Shown piece by piece: positions 1 through 6,335 of a stretch of 14,572 bases of DNA. The first letter of the stretch is position 1; each line of letters starts with the position of its first letter. The DNA comes from Actinomycetospora sp. (lineage in GTDB: Bacteria; Actinomycetota; Actinomycetes; Mycobacteriales; Pseudonocardiaceae). The stretch is from contig JAICLN010000054.1 in assembly GCA_025925615.1 (NCBI GenBank), forward strand, positions 1 through 14,572, written 5' to 3'. Under the pieces are notes generated by a model. It did not search any database. It was given only the letters and a program-made list of their open reading frames with translations, and was not told the DNA's origin. The translations under genes and the position numbers were made by a program.

Positions 1-18
1 CCCCACCGACTGTCTCGT

Positions 19-34
19 TCGAACGCATGTTCGC
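19..34. promoter_or_regulatory. LexA (SOS) box, actinobacterial type
   Basis: The sequence TCGAAC-GCAT-GTTCGC matches the actinobacterial/mycobacterial LexA operator TCGAAC-N4-GTTCGA at 11 of 12 fixed positions; only the last base differs. On the minus strand a possible -10 (TATCGT, complement of 35-40) and a weak -35-like GTGACT (complement of 56-61) lie just upstream, so LexA bound here would cover the start of a leftward transcript. No gene begins within about 490 bp to the right. The controlled gene is therefore probably to the left, outside the window. The assignment rests on consensus matching only. Confidence 0.55.
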
Positions 35-140
35 ACGATAGCGCGACCCCCTGACAGTCACGGCCGCTTCGAGAAGAGGAGCGCTGCCGGTCGACCGCAG
101 GTGCGTGGGGAGCACACCCGGACGGGCCGATGGCCGCCCA

Positions 141-156
141 GGTCGTGATCACGACC
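141..156. repeat. Perfect 16-bp palindrome, possible operator
   Basis: GGTCGTGATCACGACC is identical to its own reverse complement, with no spacer. It lies in the non-coding stretch between the left-edge LexA box and the hairpin repeats. A perfect 16-bp dyad is typical of operators for dimeric regulators of the TetR, GntR or MarR type, but no such regulator is encoded in the window and no promoter is obvious beside it. The binding role is inference; the symmetry is read directly. Confidence 0.45.
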
Positions 157-165
157 GCACAGTGC

Positions 166-185
166 TACCGGGCGCGGAGCCGGTA
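166..185. repeat. Short inverted repeat upstream of the 62-bp repeats
   Basis: TACCGG (166-171) and CCGGTA (180-185) form a perfect 6-bp inverted repeat around an 8-base loop, ending one base before the first hairpin unit begins. It may be part of the same structured non-coding region or may be chance in GC-rich DNA. Confidence 0.25.
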
Positions 186-186
186 C

Positions 187-301
187 CCCGCACCGAGTGG
201 ACCTCCATGGCTGCCCGGGCCACCCTCACGGTCCACTCGGCCAGCACTCCCGCACCGAGTGGACTCTCATGGCTGCCCAGACAAACCTCACGGTCCACTC
301 G
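187..301. repeat. Two abutting copies of a 62-bp hairpin-forming repeat
   Basis: Two copies start with the same 16 bases, CCCGCACCGAGTGGAC (187-202 and 249-264), exactly 62 bp apart, so unit 1 runs directly into unit 2. Each copy folds on itself. In unit 1, 193-203 pairs with 230-240 (11 bp, 26-base loop). In unit 2, 256-264 pairs with 293-301 (9 bp plus a wobble pair). The cores CATGGCTGCCC and CTCACGGTCCACTCG are conserved, while the 8 bases between them (GGGCCACC against AGACAAAC) and a few bases after the left arm differ. Conserved arms with a variable loop suggest a selected DNA or RNA structure. I do not recognise the family. It could be an intergenic repeat (REP/BIME-like), a regulatory RNA, or a small non-autonomous element. 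Confidence 0.6.
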
Positions 302-528
302 ACGGGTTCCGGCCCCGGCACGCACGACCGCCCCAGGCGTGAGGGTGCTGCCGGCGTTCTCGGGCGCGTTCTCCGCGCGGCCGTGGGCGCATCCCGGAGG
401 TGCCGCTCACCGAGCTCCGCCGGACGATCAGTTCGCCTGAGGCGCCCGCGCCCGGAAATGGATGGGCGTCGGCAGCGGCGTTCCCTACCGTCGGGGGTCG
501 ACATACCGCACATCCCCCGAGGCCCACC
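302..528. other. Non-coding stretch with no recognised feature
   Basis: Between the hairpin repeats and the first acetyltransferase start I see no convincing coding sequence in any frame; the open frames here are Arg/Pro-rich and lack ribosome binding sites. Promoter signals for the acetyltransferase pair should lie here. The best I can find is a weak TTCCCT (481-486) with CATACC (502-507) at 15-bp spacing, which I would not rely on. Confidence 0.5.
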
Positions 529-1380
529 ATGACCGGCACGACGACCCACACGTCCCTGTTCTGCGACACCGCACTCGCGGCGCGGATCGAGCGGGCCGAG
601 GTGGACCTCATCAGCGCCGTGAGCCGCGCCTCGGCGGCCCGCTCCGGCGTCGCGGGGTTCGTGACGCCGATCGCGGGCGGGGCCGCGAGCTTCGCCGGTA
701 CCGACTCGCCGTACACCAAGGTCGTCGGGCTCGGGTTCGGCGGCGTGCCGACGCCCGCGGAGCTCACCGCGATCGAGGACGCGTACGCGGCCCCCGGCGC
801 GCCCACGTCGGTCGAGCTCGCCCACCTCGGTGACCCGGACCTCGCGGCCCTGCTCACCGACCGCGGCTACCGGCTCGAGGGGTTCGAGAACGTCCTCGGG
901 CTGGACCTGGCCACCTCGGGCAACCAACCCGGGCCGGACGGCATCGAGGTCCGCCGCAGCGGTGACGACGAGTTCGAGGCGTGGCTCGCGGTCGTCGTCG
1001 AGGCGTCCACCCACCCCGACACGCAGGGCGTGCCGTGGCACGACGAGTTCCCCGCCGACGCCATCGAGGCCGCCCAGCGCGACTCCGCCGCGGCCGGGCT
1101 GGTCCGGTACGCCGCGTTCCGCGACAGCGTCCTCGCCGGCGGCGCCGAGTTCCGCACGGTCGACGGCATCGCCCAGCTGGCCGGGGCCGGCACCGCCCCG
1201 GCCCACCGTCGCCACGGGGTCCAGTCCGCCATGCTCTCCGCCCGCCTCACCGACGCCCGGGCCGCGGGCTGCGACGTCGCGGTGATCGTCACCCAGCCCG
1301 GGTCGACGTCCCACCAGAACGCCCAGCGGCGGGGCTTCGACCTGCTCTACACCCGCGCGACCCTGGTGAGACAGCCGTGA
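529..1380 (+). CDS. GNAT family N-acetyltransferase (283 aa)
   Basis: Predicted acetyl-CoA-dependent N-acetyltransferase, probably cytosolic, substrate unknown. The C-terminal half (about residues 140-283) carries the GNAT core. Motif A is the stretch GAGTAPAHRRHGVQSAML, whose R-R-H-G-V segment corresponds to the pyrophosphate-binding Q/R-x-x-G-x-G/A loop. It is followed by a GNAT motif-B-like segment with N-A-Q-R-R-G-F. The N-terminal half (about 1-125) has no such loop and may be a degenerate GNAT-like or substrate-binding domain; at 283 aa the protein is longer than a single GNAT domain. The ATG at 529 is chosen because GAGG lies 6 bases upstream and the N-terminal extension of the longer frame is Pro/Arg-rich. 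Its stop overlaps the next gene's GTG start (GTGA), so the two are probably co-translated. Confidence 0.82.
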   Translation: MTGTTTHTSLFCDTALAARIERAEVDLISAVSRASAARSGVAGFVTPIAGGAASFAGTDSPYTKVVGLGFGGVPTPAELTAIEDAYAAPGAPTSVELAHLGDPDLAALLTDRGYRLEGFENVLGLDLATSGNQPGPDGIEVRRSGDDEFEAWLAVVVEASTHPDTQGVPWHDEFPADAIEAAQRDSAAAGLVRYAAFRDSVLAGGAEFRTVDGIAQLAGAGTAPAHRRHGVQSAMLSARLTDARAAGCDVAVIVTQPGSTSHQNAQRRGFDLLYTRATLVRQP

Positions 1381-1859
1381 TCGACATCGCCCGGCACGAC
1401 GGCCCCCGCGAGGGGGTCCGTCCGCTGTTCGAGCTCGCCGAGGACTCAGCGGACGAGCTGGACTCGTACATCGGGGCGGGCGACGTGCTGGTCGCCCGTC
1501 TCGGCGACGAGCCGGTCGGGCACCTGCAGCTCGTCCCGGGCGGGCGGCCCGACGAGCTCGAGCTGAAGAACATGGCCGTCACCGAGGAGCAGCAGGGTTC
1601 CGGGATCGGCCGCCGGCTGGTGTCCGCCGCGATCGAGCTGGCCCGCACGCGCGCGGTGCGCCGGATGACGGTCGGCACCGGGGCCGCCGATGTCGGCAAC
1701 CTGCGCTTCTACCAGCGTGTCGGCTTCCGGATGTCCGCGATCGAGCGCGACGTGTTCGTGCCCGCCAACGGGTATCCGGAGGGCACCGTCGTCGACGGCA
1801 TCGTGCTGCGCGATCGCGTGTGGCTCGACCTCGAGCTCCATCCCCCTCTCACGGTATAG
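1377..1859 (+). CDS. GNAT family N-acetyltransferase (160 aa)
   Basis: A compact single-domain GNAT acetyltransferase of normal family length. It shows the beta-4 segment ELKNMAVTEEQQGSGIGRRL, where Q-Q-G-S-G-I-G is a textbook acetyl-CoA pyrophosphate loop (Q/R-x-x-G-x-G/A). It is followed by the N-L-R-F-Y-Q-R-V-G-F motif B, which is typical of the family. The start is the GTG at 1377, which overlaps the preceding stop codon as GTGA; this implies translational coupling with the first acetyltransferase. Substrate is unknown. It ends 82 bp before the rph start, with the rifamycin-associated element in between, so I regard it as a separate transcription unit from rph. Confidence 0.88.
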   Translation: MIDIARHDGPREGVRPLFELAEDSADELDSYIGAGDVLVARLGDEPVGHLQLVPGGRPDELELKNMAVTEEQQGSGIGRRLVSAAIELARTRAVRRMTVGTGAADVGNLRFYQRVGFRMSAIERDVFVPANGYPEGTVVDGIVLRDRVWLDLELHPPLTV

Positions 1860-1867
1860 CGGGCCGC

Positions 1868-1886
1868 CGGGCTTGCGGCAAGGCCC
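1868..1886 (+). promoter_or_regulatory. Rifamycin-associated element (RAE)
   Basis: CGGGCTTGCGGCAAGGCCC matches the published 19-bp RAE, which as I recall it is GGGGCTTGCGGCAAGGCCC, at 18 of 19 positions. Its centre, CTTGC-G-GCAAG (1872-1882), is perfectly symmetrical. RAEs are known in actinomycetes upstream of rifamycin-resistance genes such as rph and helR and are needed for rifamycin-inducible expression. Here it sits 55 bp upstream of the rph start, in the only intergenic gap of this stretch, so its target is almost certainly rph. Confidence 0.88.
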
Positions 1887-1896
1887 GGTCCGTGGG

Positions 1897-1931
1897 CCAC
1901 CATTCCCGGCCGACGATCACCGTCGTGGTGG
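1897..1931 (+). repeat. Inverted repeats in the rph leader
   Basis: Between the RAE and the rph start, CCACCA (1897-1902) can pair with TGGTGG (1926-1931). Inside it CGACG (1911-1915) pairs with CGTCG (1921-1925) around the loop ATCAC, leaving an 8-base bulge on the left side. The structure ends four bases before the rph ribosome binding site, so it could influence translation, or it could be a protein-binding dyad. Role unproven. Confidence 0.35.
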
Positions 1932-1941
1932 AACGGGGGAA

Positions 1942-4536
1942 ATGGTGGACCGACTCGTCCTGGACCTCGGGGACATCGATCGGGACCGCGCGGCCGATGT
2001 CGGCGGGAAGGGCGTGAACCTGGGGGAGCTCTCACGGATCGACGGCGTCCGCGTTCCCCCCGGGTTCTGCGTGACGACGGCGGCGTTCCACCGGCACGTC
2101 GCGGCGTCCTCGTCGTGGGACGACCGACTCGATCGACTCGCGCGCCTCCGGCCCGACGACCGCGAGGCGATCGCCGCCCTCAGCGCCGAGGTCCGCGACG
2201 TGATCACCGGGCCGGCCGTGCCCGACGACGTGGCGGCCGCGATCACCCACGCACTGGACGGTGACGACGGGGTCGCGTACGCCGTCCGCTCCAGCGCGAC
2301 CGCCGAGGATCTCCCGTCGGCGTCGTTCGCGGGCCAGTACGACACCTTCCTCAACGTCGTCGGTGCCGCGTCGGTCGTGGAGCACGTCCGCCGCTGCTGG
2401 TCGTCGCTGTTCACCGAGCGGGCCGTGACCTACCGCCTCCGCCAGGGCGTCGACCACCGGTCGGTCGGGATGGGCGTGGTCGTGCAACGGATGGTGACGC
2501 CGGACGCGTCCGGCGTGCTGTTCACGGCCGATCCCCTGACGGGCGACCGGCGGGTGACCAGCGTCGAGGCGGTCCTCGGCCTCGGCGAGGCCCTGGTGTC
2601 GGGAGTGGCGGACGCGGACCGCTGGACGGTGCGCGACGGCGTCGTCGTCGACACGACGGTCGCGACCAAGCAGGCCGCCGTCCGTCCCACCGCGGGAGGC
2701 GGGACGACGACGCAGGCCGTCGGGCCGGACGCGGTGCGGACGCCGGCGTTGACCGAGGCGCAGGTCGTCCGCCTGGCCGAGCTGGGCCGGCGGATCGAGG
2801 CGCACTTCGGGGATCCGCAGGACATCGAGTGGTGCCTGGTCGACGACGACGTCCAGGTCGTCCAGAGCCGACCGATCACGACGTCGTTCCCGGTCCCCGC
2901 GACCGAGGACGCGGAGTTCCACGTCTACATCTCGGTCGGGCACCAGCAGATGATGATCGACGCCATGACGCCGTTGGGCCTGTCGGTCTGGCAGATGACC
3001 ACCCCGCTGCCCATGGCCGAGGCGGGCGGTCGGCTGTTCGTCGACGTCACCGGCCGGCTGGCCTCGCCGCCCCTGCGCGACGCGTTCATGGAGATGTGGG
3101 GCCAGGGCGACCCGCGGGTCCGCAACGCGTTGCAGACGGTGCTCGACCGCGGCGAGATCGTCGACGTCCCGGCGCCCGAGGGCGCCGCCGGAACGCCGGT
3201 CGGCGGTCCGCCGGCCATGATCGACCCCGACCCGGCCCTCGTCGCGGACCTGATCGCCCGTGGTCGGGAGTCCGTCGCGGTCGCCGCGGGGGAGATCCCC
3301 ACCCACCACGGGCCGGAGCTGTTCGACGCCATCGCCGCGGACTTCCACGAGCTGCGGCGACTGTTGTTCGAACCCCGGAGCCACGAGGTGTTCATGACGG
3401 CGATGAACGCGACGTTCTGGCTCGAGGAGCACCTGCACGCGTGGCTGGGGGAGGAGCACGTGGCCGACACGCTGACGCTGTCCGTCCCGGACAACATCAC
3501 CTCACAGATGGGGCTGGCCCTCCTGGACGTCGCCGACGTCGTCCGCCGGTCCCCGCAGGTCGTGGCCTTCCTGCGCGGCGTCCGGGAGGACGATCCCCTG
3601 GACGGCCTGCTGGAGCTCCCGGGGGGCCGCGAGTCCCTCGAGGCGCTGGATGCCTTCCTCGACGCCTACGGGATGCGCTGCGTCGGCGAGATCGACATCA
3701 GCAGGCCGCGGTGGAGCGAGCGCCCCGGCGCCCTCGTCCCCGTCATCCTCGGTCACGTCGACAACACCGAGCCGGGCGCCGGTCGGCGGCGGTTCGAGCA
3801 GGGCCGCGAGGACGCGCGGGCGAAGGAGCAGGACGTGCTCGAGCGCCTGCGGGCCCGGCCCGACGGCGAGCAGGCGGCCGGCGAGACCGCTCTGATGATC
3901 GAGCGGTTGCGGACGTTCACCGGCTATCGTGAGTTCCCGAAGTTCGGCATGGTCAGCCGCTACCAGATCTACCGGCAGGCCCTGCTGGGCGAGGCGGAGC
4001 GCCTCGTGTGCGAGGGCGTCCTCGGCGACCGGGAGGACATCTACTACCTCCGGTTCGACGAGCTGCACGAGGTCGCCCGCACCGGGCGGGTCGACGGCGA
4101 CCTCGTCCGGGAGCGCCGACGGGCGTTCGCCCGGTACCGGGCGTTGACCCCTCCCCGCGTGCTCACCTCCCACGGCGAGTCCATCGTCGGCGAGCACCGC
4201 CGTGACGGCCTGCCGGCCGGCGCGCTCGCCGGGCTGCCCGTGTCCCGCGGCATCGTCGAGGGGCGTGCCCGCGTCGTCCTCGACCTCGCCGACGCCGACC
4301 TCCAACCCGGCGACATCCTCGTGACCGCCTTCACCGACCCGAGCTGGTCGCCCGCGTTCGTCGCGGCCGCGGGCCTCGTGACGGAGGTCGGCGGCACGAT
4401 GACCCACGGCGCCGTCGTCGCGCGGGAGTACGGGCTGCCGGCCGTCGTGGGCGTGGAGGGCGCGACCCGGCGGCTCCACGACGGGCAGCGAATCCGCGTC
4501 GACGGCACGAGCGGGTGGGTCGAGGTGCTCACGTAG
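1942..4536 (+). CDS. rph: Rifampin phosphotransferase (rifamycin-inactivating, 864 aa)
   Basis: Rph transfers the beta-phosphate of ATP to the C21 hydroxyl of the rifamycin ansa bridge, releasing AMP and phosphate and abolishing RNA polymerase binding. The three-domain order is intact. The N-terminal ATP-grasp domain (about 1-315) has V-G-G-K-G-V-N-L-G with K23, Y-A-V-R-S-S-A-T-A-E-D with R116, and E296 and R310, matching K22, R117, E297 and R311 of Listeria Rph. The rifampin-binding middle domain spans about 325-755. The C-terminal swivelling His domain has G-G-T-M-T-H-G-A with catalytic His822 (His825 in Listeria). Length matches the family (about 865 aa). The ATG at 1942 is very close to GGGGGAA; GTG at 1945 is a possible alternative with better spacing. 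An RAE 55 bp upstream supports drug-induced expression. PEP synthase is the related alternative, but length, context and RAE favour Rph. It converges on the azoreductase with 8 bp of overlap. Confidence 0.93.
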   Translation: MVDRLVLDLGDIDRDRAADVGGKGVNLGELSRIDGVRVPPGFCVTTAAFHRHVAASSSWDDRLDRLARLRPDDREAIAALSAEVRDVITGPAVPDDVAAAITHALDGDDGVAYAVRSSATAEDLPSASFAGQYDTFLNVVGAASVVEHVRRCWSSLFTERAVTYRLRQGVDHRSVGMGVVVQRMVTPDASGVLFTADPLTGDRRVTSVEAVLGLGEALVSGVADADRWTVRDGVVVDTTVATKQAAVRPTAGGGTTTQAVGPDAVRTPALTEAQVVRLAELGRRIEAHFGDPQDIEWCLVDDDVQVVQSRPITTSFPVPATEDAEFHVYISVGHQQMMIDAMTPLGLSVWQMTTPLPMAEAGGRLFVDVTGRLASPPLRDAFMEMWGQGDPRVRNALQTVLDRGEIVDVPAPEGAAGTPVGGPPAMIDPDPALVADLIARGRESVAVAAGEIPTHHGPELFDAIAADFHELRRLLFEPRSHEVFMTAMNATFWLEEHLHAWLGEEHVADTLTLSVPDNITSQMGLALLDVADVVRRSPQVVAFLRGVREDDPLDGLLELPGGRESLEALDAFLDAYGMRCVGEIDISRPRWSERPGALVPVILGHVDNTEPGAGRRRFEQGREDARAKEQDVLERLRARPDGEQAAGETALMIERLRTFTGYREFPKFGMVSRYQIYRQALLGEAERLVCEGVLGDREDIYYLRFDELHEVARTGRVDGDLVRERRRAFARYRALTPPRVLTSHGESIVGEHRRDGLPAGALAGLPVSRGIVEGRARVVLDLADADLQPGDILVTAFTDPSWSPAFVAAAGLVTEVGGTMTHGAVVAREYGLPAVVGVEGATRRLHDGQRIRVDGTSGWVEVLT

Positions 4537-5227
4537 GGACCGGCAGCGCTCCGGCGAGGACGCCCAGCCGCTCGTGGGCGGCGGCGAGGGAGCGGGCCGC
4601 CGCCGGCCGGGCCTGCTCGTAGCCGGGGACGATCTCGGCCAGGGTCCGGTCCGCGACGACGATCTCGATGTTGCGGGCCGCGACGCCCTGCTTGGTGAGC
4701 CAGGACCGCAGGTAGGGCGCCAGGAAGTCGAGGTCCTCGGCGCCGCTGCCGGGTCCGTAGGCCCCGCCACGGGACGTCACAACCACCACTCGCAGATCGG
4801 CCAGCGACGACGAACCGTCGGCGCCGGTGAACACGCCGGGGAAGGTGATGCGGTCGATCCAGGCCTTGAGCGCCGCGGGGACGGCGAAGTTGTACATCGG
4901 GGCGCCCAGGAGCAGGACGTCACTGCCGCGCACCTCGTCGACGAGCGCGCGGGTCAGGTCCCACTCGCGCCGTTCGTCCTCGGTCTCGATCAGCTCGTCG
5001 TACCGGACCGGGGCGGGGACGCCGTGCTGCTCGACGCGGCGGCCCAACGCGCAGTACGCCGGACCGATCGGCGGCACCGGATCGGCGACGAGGTCGCGGT
5101 GGTGGTACTCGGCCCGGTCGTTGCCAGCGCGCCACGTCCGGGCGAACAGGTCGGTGAGCCGGCGGCTCACCGACTCCGCGGCACGATGGGCACTCGAGTC
5201 CAGATGCAGCAACCGCACCGACATCAT
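4529..5227 (-). CDS. FMN-dependent NADH-azoreductase (flavodoxin-fold, about 232 aa)
   Basis: Cytosolic quinone/azo-compound reductase of the AzoR type, using FMN and NAD(P)H. The N-terminal strand V-R-L-L-H-L-D-S-S-A-H followed by E-S-V-S-R-R-L is the FMN phosphate-binding loop of the family. The central P-M-Y-N-F-A-V-P-A-A-L-K-A-W-I-D motif (the hallmark P-M-Y-N-F-x-I-P) and T-S-R-G-G-A-Y are the FMN isoalloxazine-binding segments. Length is slightly above the usual 200-210 aa. Two ATGs are adjacent (5227 and 5224). AGGAG abuts the first, and GAGGTG lies 7 bases before it, so both are usable. It is divergent from the ECF41-like sigma gene. Such sigma genes are commonly adjacent to oxidoreductases that they control, which suggests but does not prove that link. 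Its stop lies inside the rph 3' end. Confidence 0.88.
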   Translation of the reverse strand: MMSVRLLHLDSSAHRAAESVSRRLTDLFARTWRAGNDRAEYHHRDLVADPVPPIGPAYCALGRRVEQHGVPAPVRYDELIETEDERREWDLTRALVDEVRGSDVLLLGAPMYNFAVPAALKAWIDRITFPGVFTGADGSSSLADLRVVVVTSRGGAYGPGSGAEDLDFLAPYLRSWLTKQGVAARNIEIVVADRTLAEIVPGYEQARPAAARSLAAAHERLGVLAGALPVPT

Positions 5228-5231
5228 CTCC

Positions 5232-5258
5232 TGTCACCTCGACGGTTCGTGGTTCGTC
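5232..5258 (+). promoter_or_regulatory. ECF41-type promoter for the sigma gene
   Basis: TGTCACC (5232-5238), a 16-base spacer, then CGTC (5255-5258). The known ECF41 promoter consensus is TGTCACA with CGTC at 16-17 bp spacing, so only one base differs. It reads toward the sigma factor, with an expected transcript start near 5265 and the ATG at 5295, so the sigma factor may activate its own gene. I found no equivalent on the opposite strand for the azoreductase. The -35 falls within the azoreductase leader and ribosome-binding region, so the two divergent units are tightly packed. Confidence 0.55.
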
Positions 5259-5274
5259 ACCACCACGACGAACC
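5251..5274. repeat. Perfect inverted repeat in the divergent azoreductase/sigma promoter region
   Basis: GGTTCGTC (5251-5258) and GACGAACC (5267-5274) are perfect inverted copies separated by ACCACCAC. A third half-site GGTTCGT directly precedes the left arm (5244-5250). The left arm includes the CGTC -10 element of the predicted ECF promoter, so a protein bound here would block or modulate that promoter. No dedicated regulator is adjacent. An operator role is inference from the symmetry and position. Confidence 0.45.
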
Positions 5275-5294
5275 GGGGACCAGGAAGGGGACCG

Positions 5295-6189
5295 ATGCCC
5301 GGCGAGGATTCGGCGGCCGCACGCGCGTTCGTCGCGCAGCGCTCCGAGCTGCACGCCCTGGCCGCTCGCATGCTGGGCTCGAGCACCGACGCCGACGACG
5401 CCGTCCAGGAGACCTGGCTGCGCCTGGCGCGGACGCCCGACCCGGCGCTCATCGACAACCCCACCGGCTGGTTGCGCACCGTCGTGACCCGCATCTGCCT
5501 CGACACGCTGCGCGCCAGGCGTGCACGCCGCGGCGACGTCGCCCTCGACGAGGCCGCCGACGACGGCCCGGGTGTCGCCGACTCCCGGTCACCGGATCCC
5601 GCGGCGCAGGCCGTCCTCGCCGACGATGTGGGCCGGGCGCTCCTCGCGGTCCTGGACACCCTCGACCCCACCGAGCGGATCGCCTTCGTCCTGCACGACA
5701 TGTTCGCGGTCTCCCACCACGACATCGCCGAGATCCTCGGGCGGAGCCCCGTCGCGACCAAGAAGCTGGCCAGCCGGGCGCGGCTCAAGGTCCGCGGCAC
5801 CCCGACGCGACCCGGCCGGGACCTGGAGGCTCATCGACGGGTCGTGAGCGCCTTCCTCGTCGCCGCCCGGGCCGGTGACCTCGCCGCGATCCAGGCGGTC
5901 CTGGCCCCCGGACGTCGTCCGCCGCGCCGACCCCGTGGCCCTGCCGCCCGGTGCGCCCGCCGAGCTCCGGGGCGCCCGTGCGGTCGCCGAGGGCACCGTC
6001 CTGCTCGCCTCACGTGCGGCCGAGGCCGACCTCGCGCTCGTCGACGGCGCGCCCGGCCTGGTCCTCGCCCCGCGCGGACGCCTCGTGATCGCGCTGGTCT
6101 TCGTCGTCCGTGACGGCCTCGTCCAGGCCTACGACGTCATCGCCGATCCGGCCCGGCTCGCCGGGCTCGCCCTGGCCGTCCTTCCCTAG
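5295..6189 (+). pseudogene. ECF41-like sigma factor with SnoaL-type C-terminal domain, frameshifted
   Basis: Residues 1-205 encode an intact ECF sigma core. Region 2 is around the R-S-E-L-H-A-L-A-A-R-M-L-G and D-D-A-V-Q-E-T-W-L-R-L motifs. Region 4 is around L-D-P-T-E-R-I-A-F-V-L-H-D-M-F and the recognition helix A-T-K-K-L-A-S-R-A-R. The SnoaL-like domain begins at H-R-R-V-V-S-A-F-L-V-A-A. After L-A-P the reading frame is lost at the run CCCCC (5905-5909). The homologous continuation D-V-V-R-R-A-D-P-V-A-L through D-P-A-R-L-A-G-L-A-L-A-V-L-P lies in the next frame and ends at 6189. Removing one C would restore about 297 aa, normal for the group. As written, the frame instead runs into Arg/Pro-rich nonsense to 6113. 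The ATG at 5295 follows GGAAGGGG. The group's D-G-G-G-K signature is absent, so it is a divergent member. A sequencing error is an equally good explanation. Confidence 0.8.
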
Positions 6190-6289
6190 CCCGTGGAGGT
6201 GCCGCGTAGCGGCATCACCGTCGAGAGCAGGTGCTCCCATCGACTGATCGCCCGATCACGACGCCGATCCTGACGAAGATCACCAGGGT

Positions 6290-6325
6290 GACGAGCCCTG
6301 ACCGCGGAGACCTCACGGGCTCGTC
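6290..6325. terminator. Bidirectional rho-independent-like terminator
   Basis: GACGAGCCC (6290-6298) pairs perfectly with GGGCTCGTC (6317-6325). The stem extends inward with TGA/TCA past one bulged C, giving about 12 pairs. It is followed by TCTTCCC rather than a long U-tract, as is common in high-GC actinomycetes. It lies between the ends of the convergent sigma gene (6189) and PucR regulator (6336), so it can serve both. A smaller hairpin, TGCCGC/GCGGCA (6200-6214), lies just after the sigma stop. Confidence 0.6.
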
Positions 6326-6335
6326 TTCCCGGCGA

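Noticed and set aside
130..162. A third, degenerate copy of the hairpin repeat around ATGGCCGCCCAGG
   Set aside because: Only about a dozen bases resemble the repeat core, the arms are absent, and the spacing (77 bp) does not fit the 62-bp period.
187..301. CRISPR-like array or peptide-coding origin for the 62-bp repeat
   Set aside because: There are only two abutting copies with no spacer pattern and no cas genes. The M-A-A peptide readings are in different frames, lack ribosome binding sites, and differ by amino-acid-changing substitutions.
226..1314. Long open frame on the minus strand opposite the first acetyltransferase
   Set aside because: Its product is an Arg/Gly/Val-rich low-complexity string with no domain. 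The plus-strand frame gives a clear GNAT protein; this is a shadow of GC-rich codon bias.
1690..1941. N-terminal extension of Rph from an upstream ATG
   Set aside because: It would overlap the second acetyltransferase and cross the RAE. Known Rph proteins begin about 20 residues before the V-G-G-K-G motif, which fits 1942.
2032..4770. Large minus-strand open frames (2032-3459 and 3502-4770) opposite rph
   Set aside because: They lie opposite a fully conserved Rph frame, lack ribosome binding sites and recognisable motifs, and run through the rph/azoreductase boundary.
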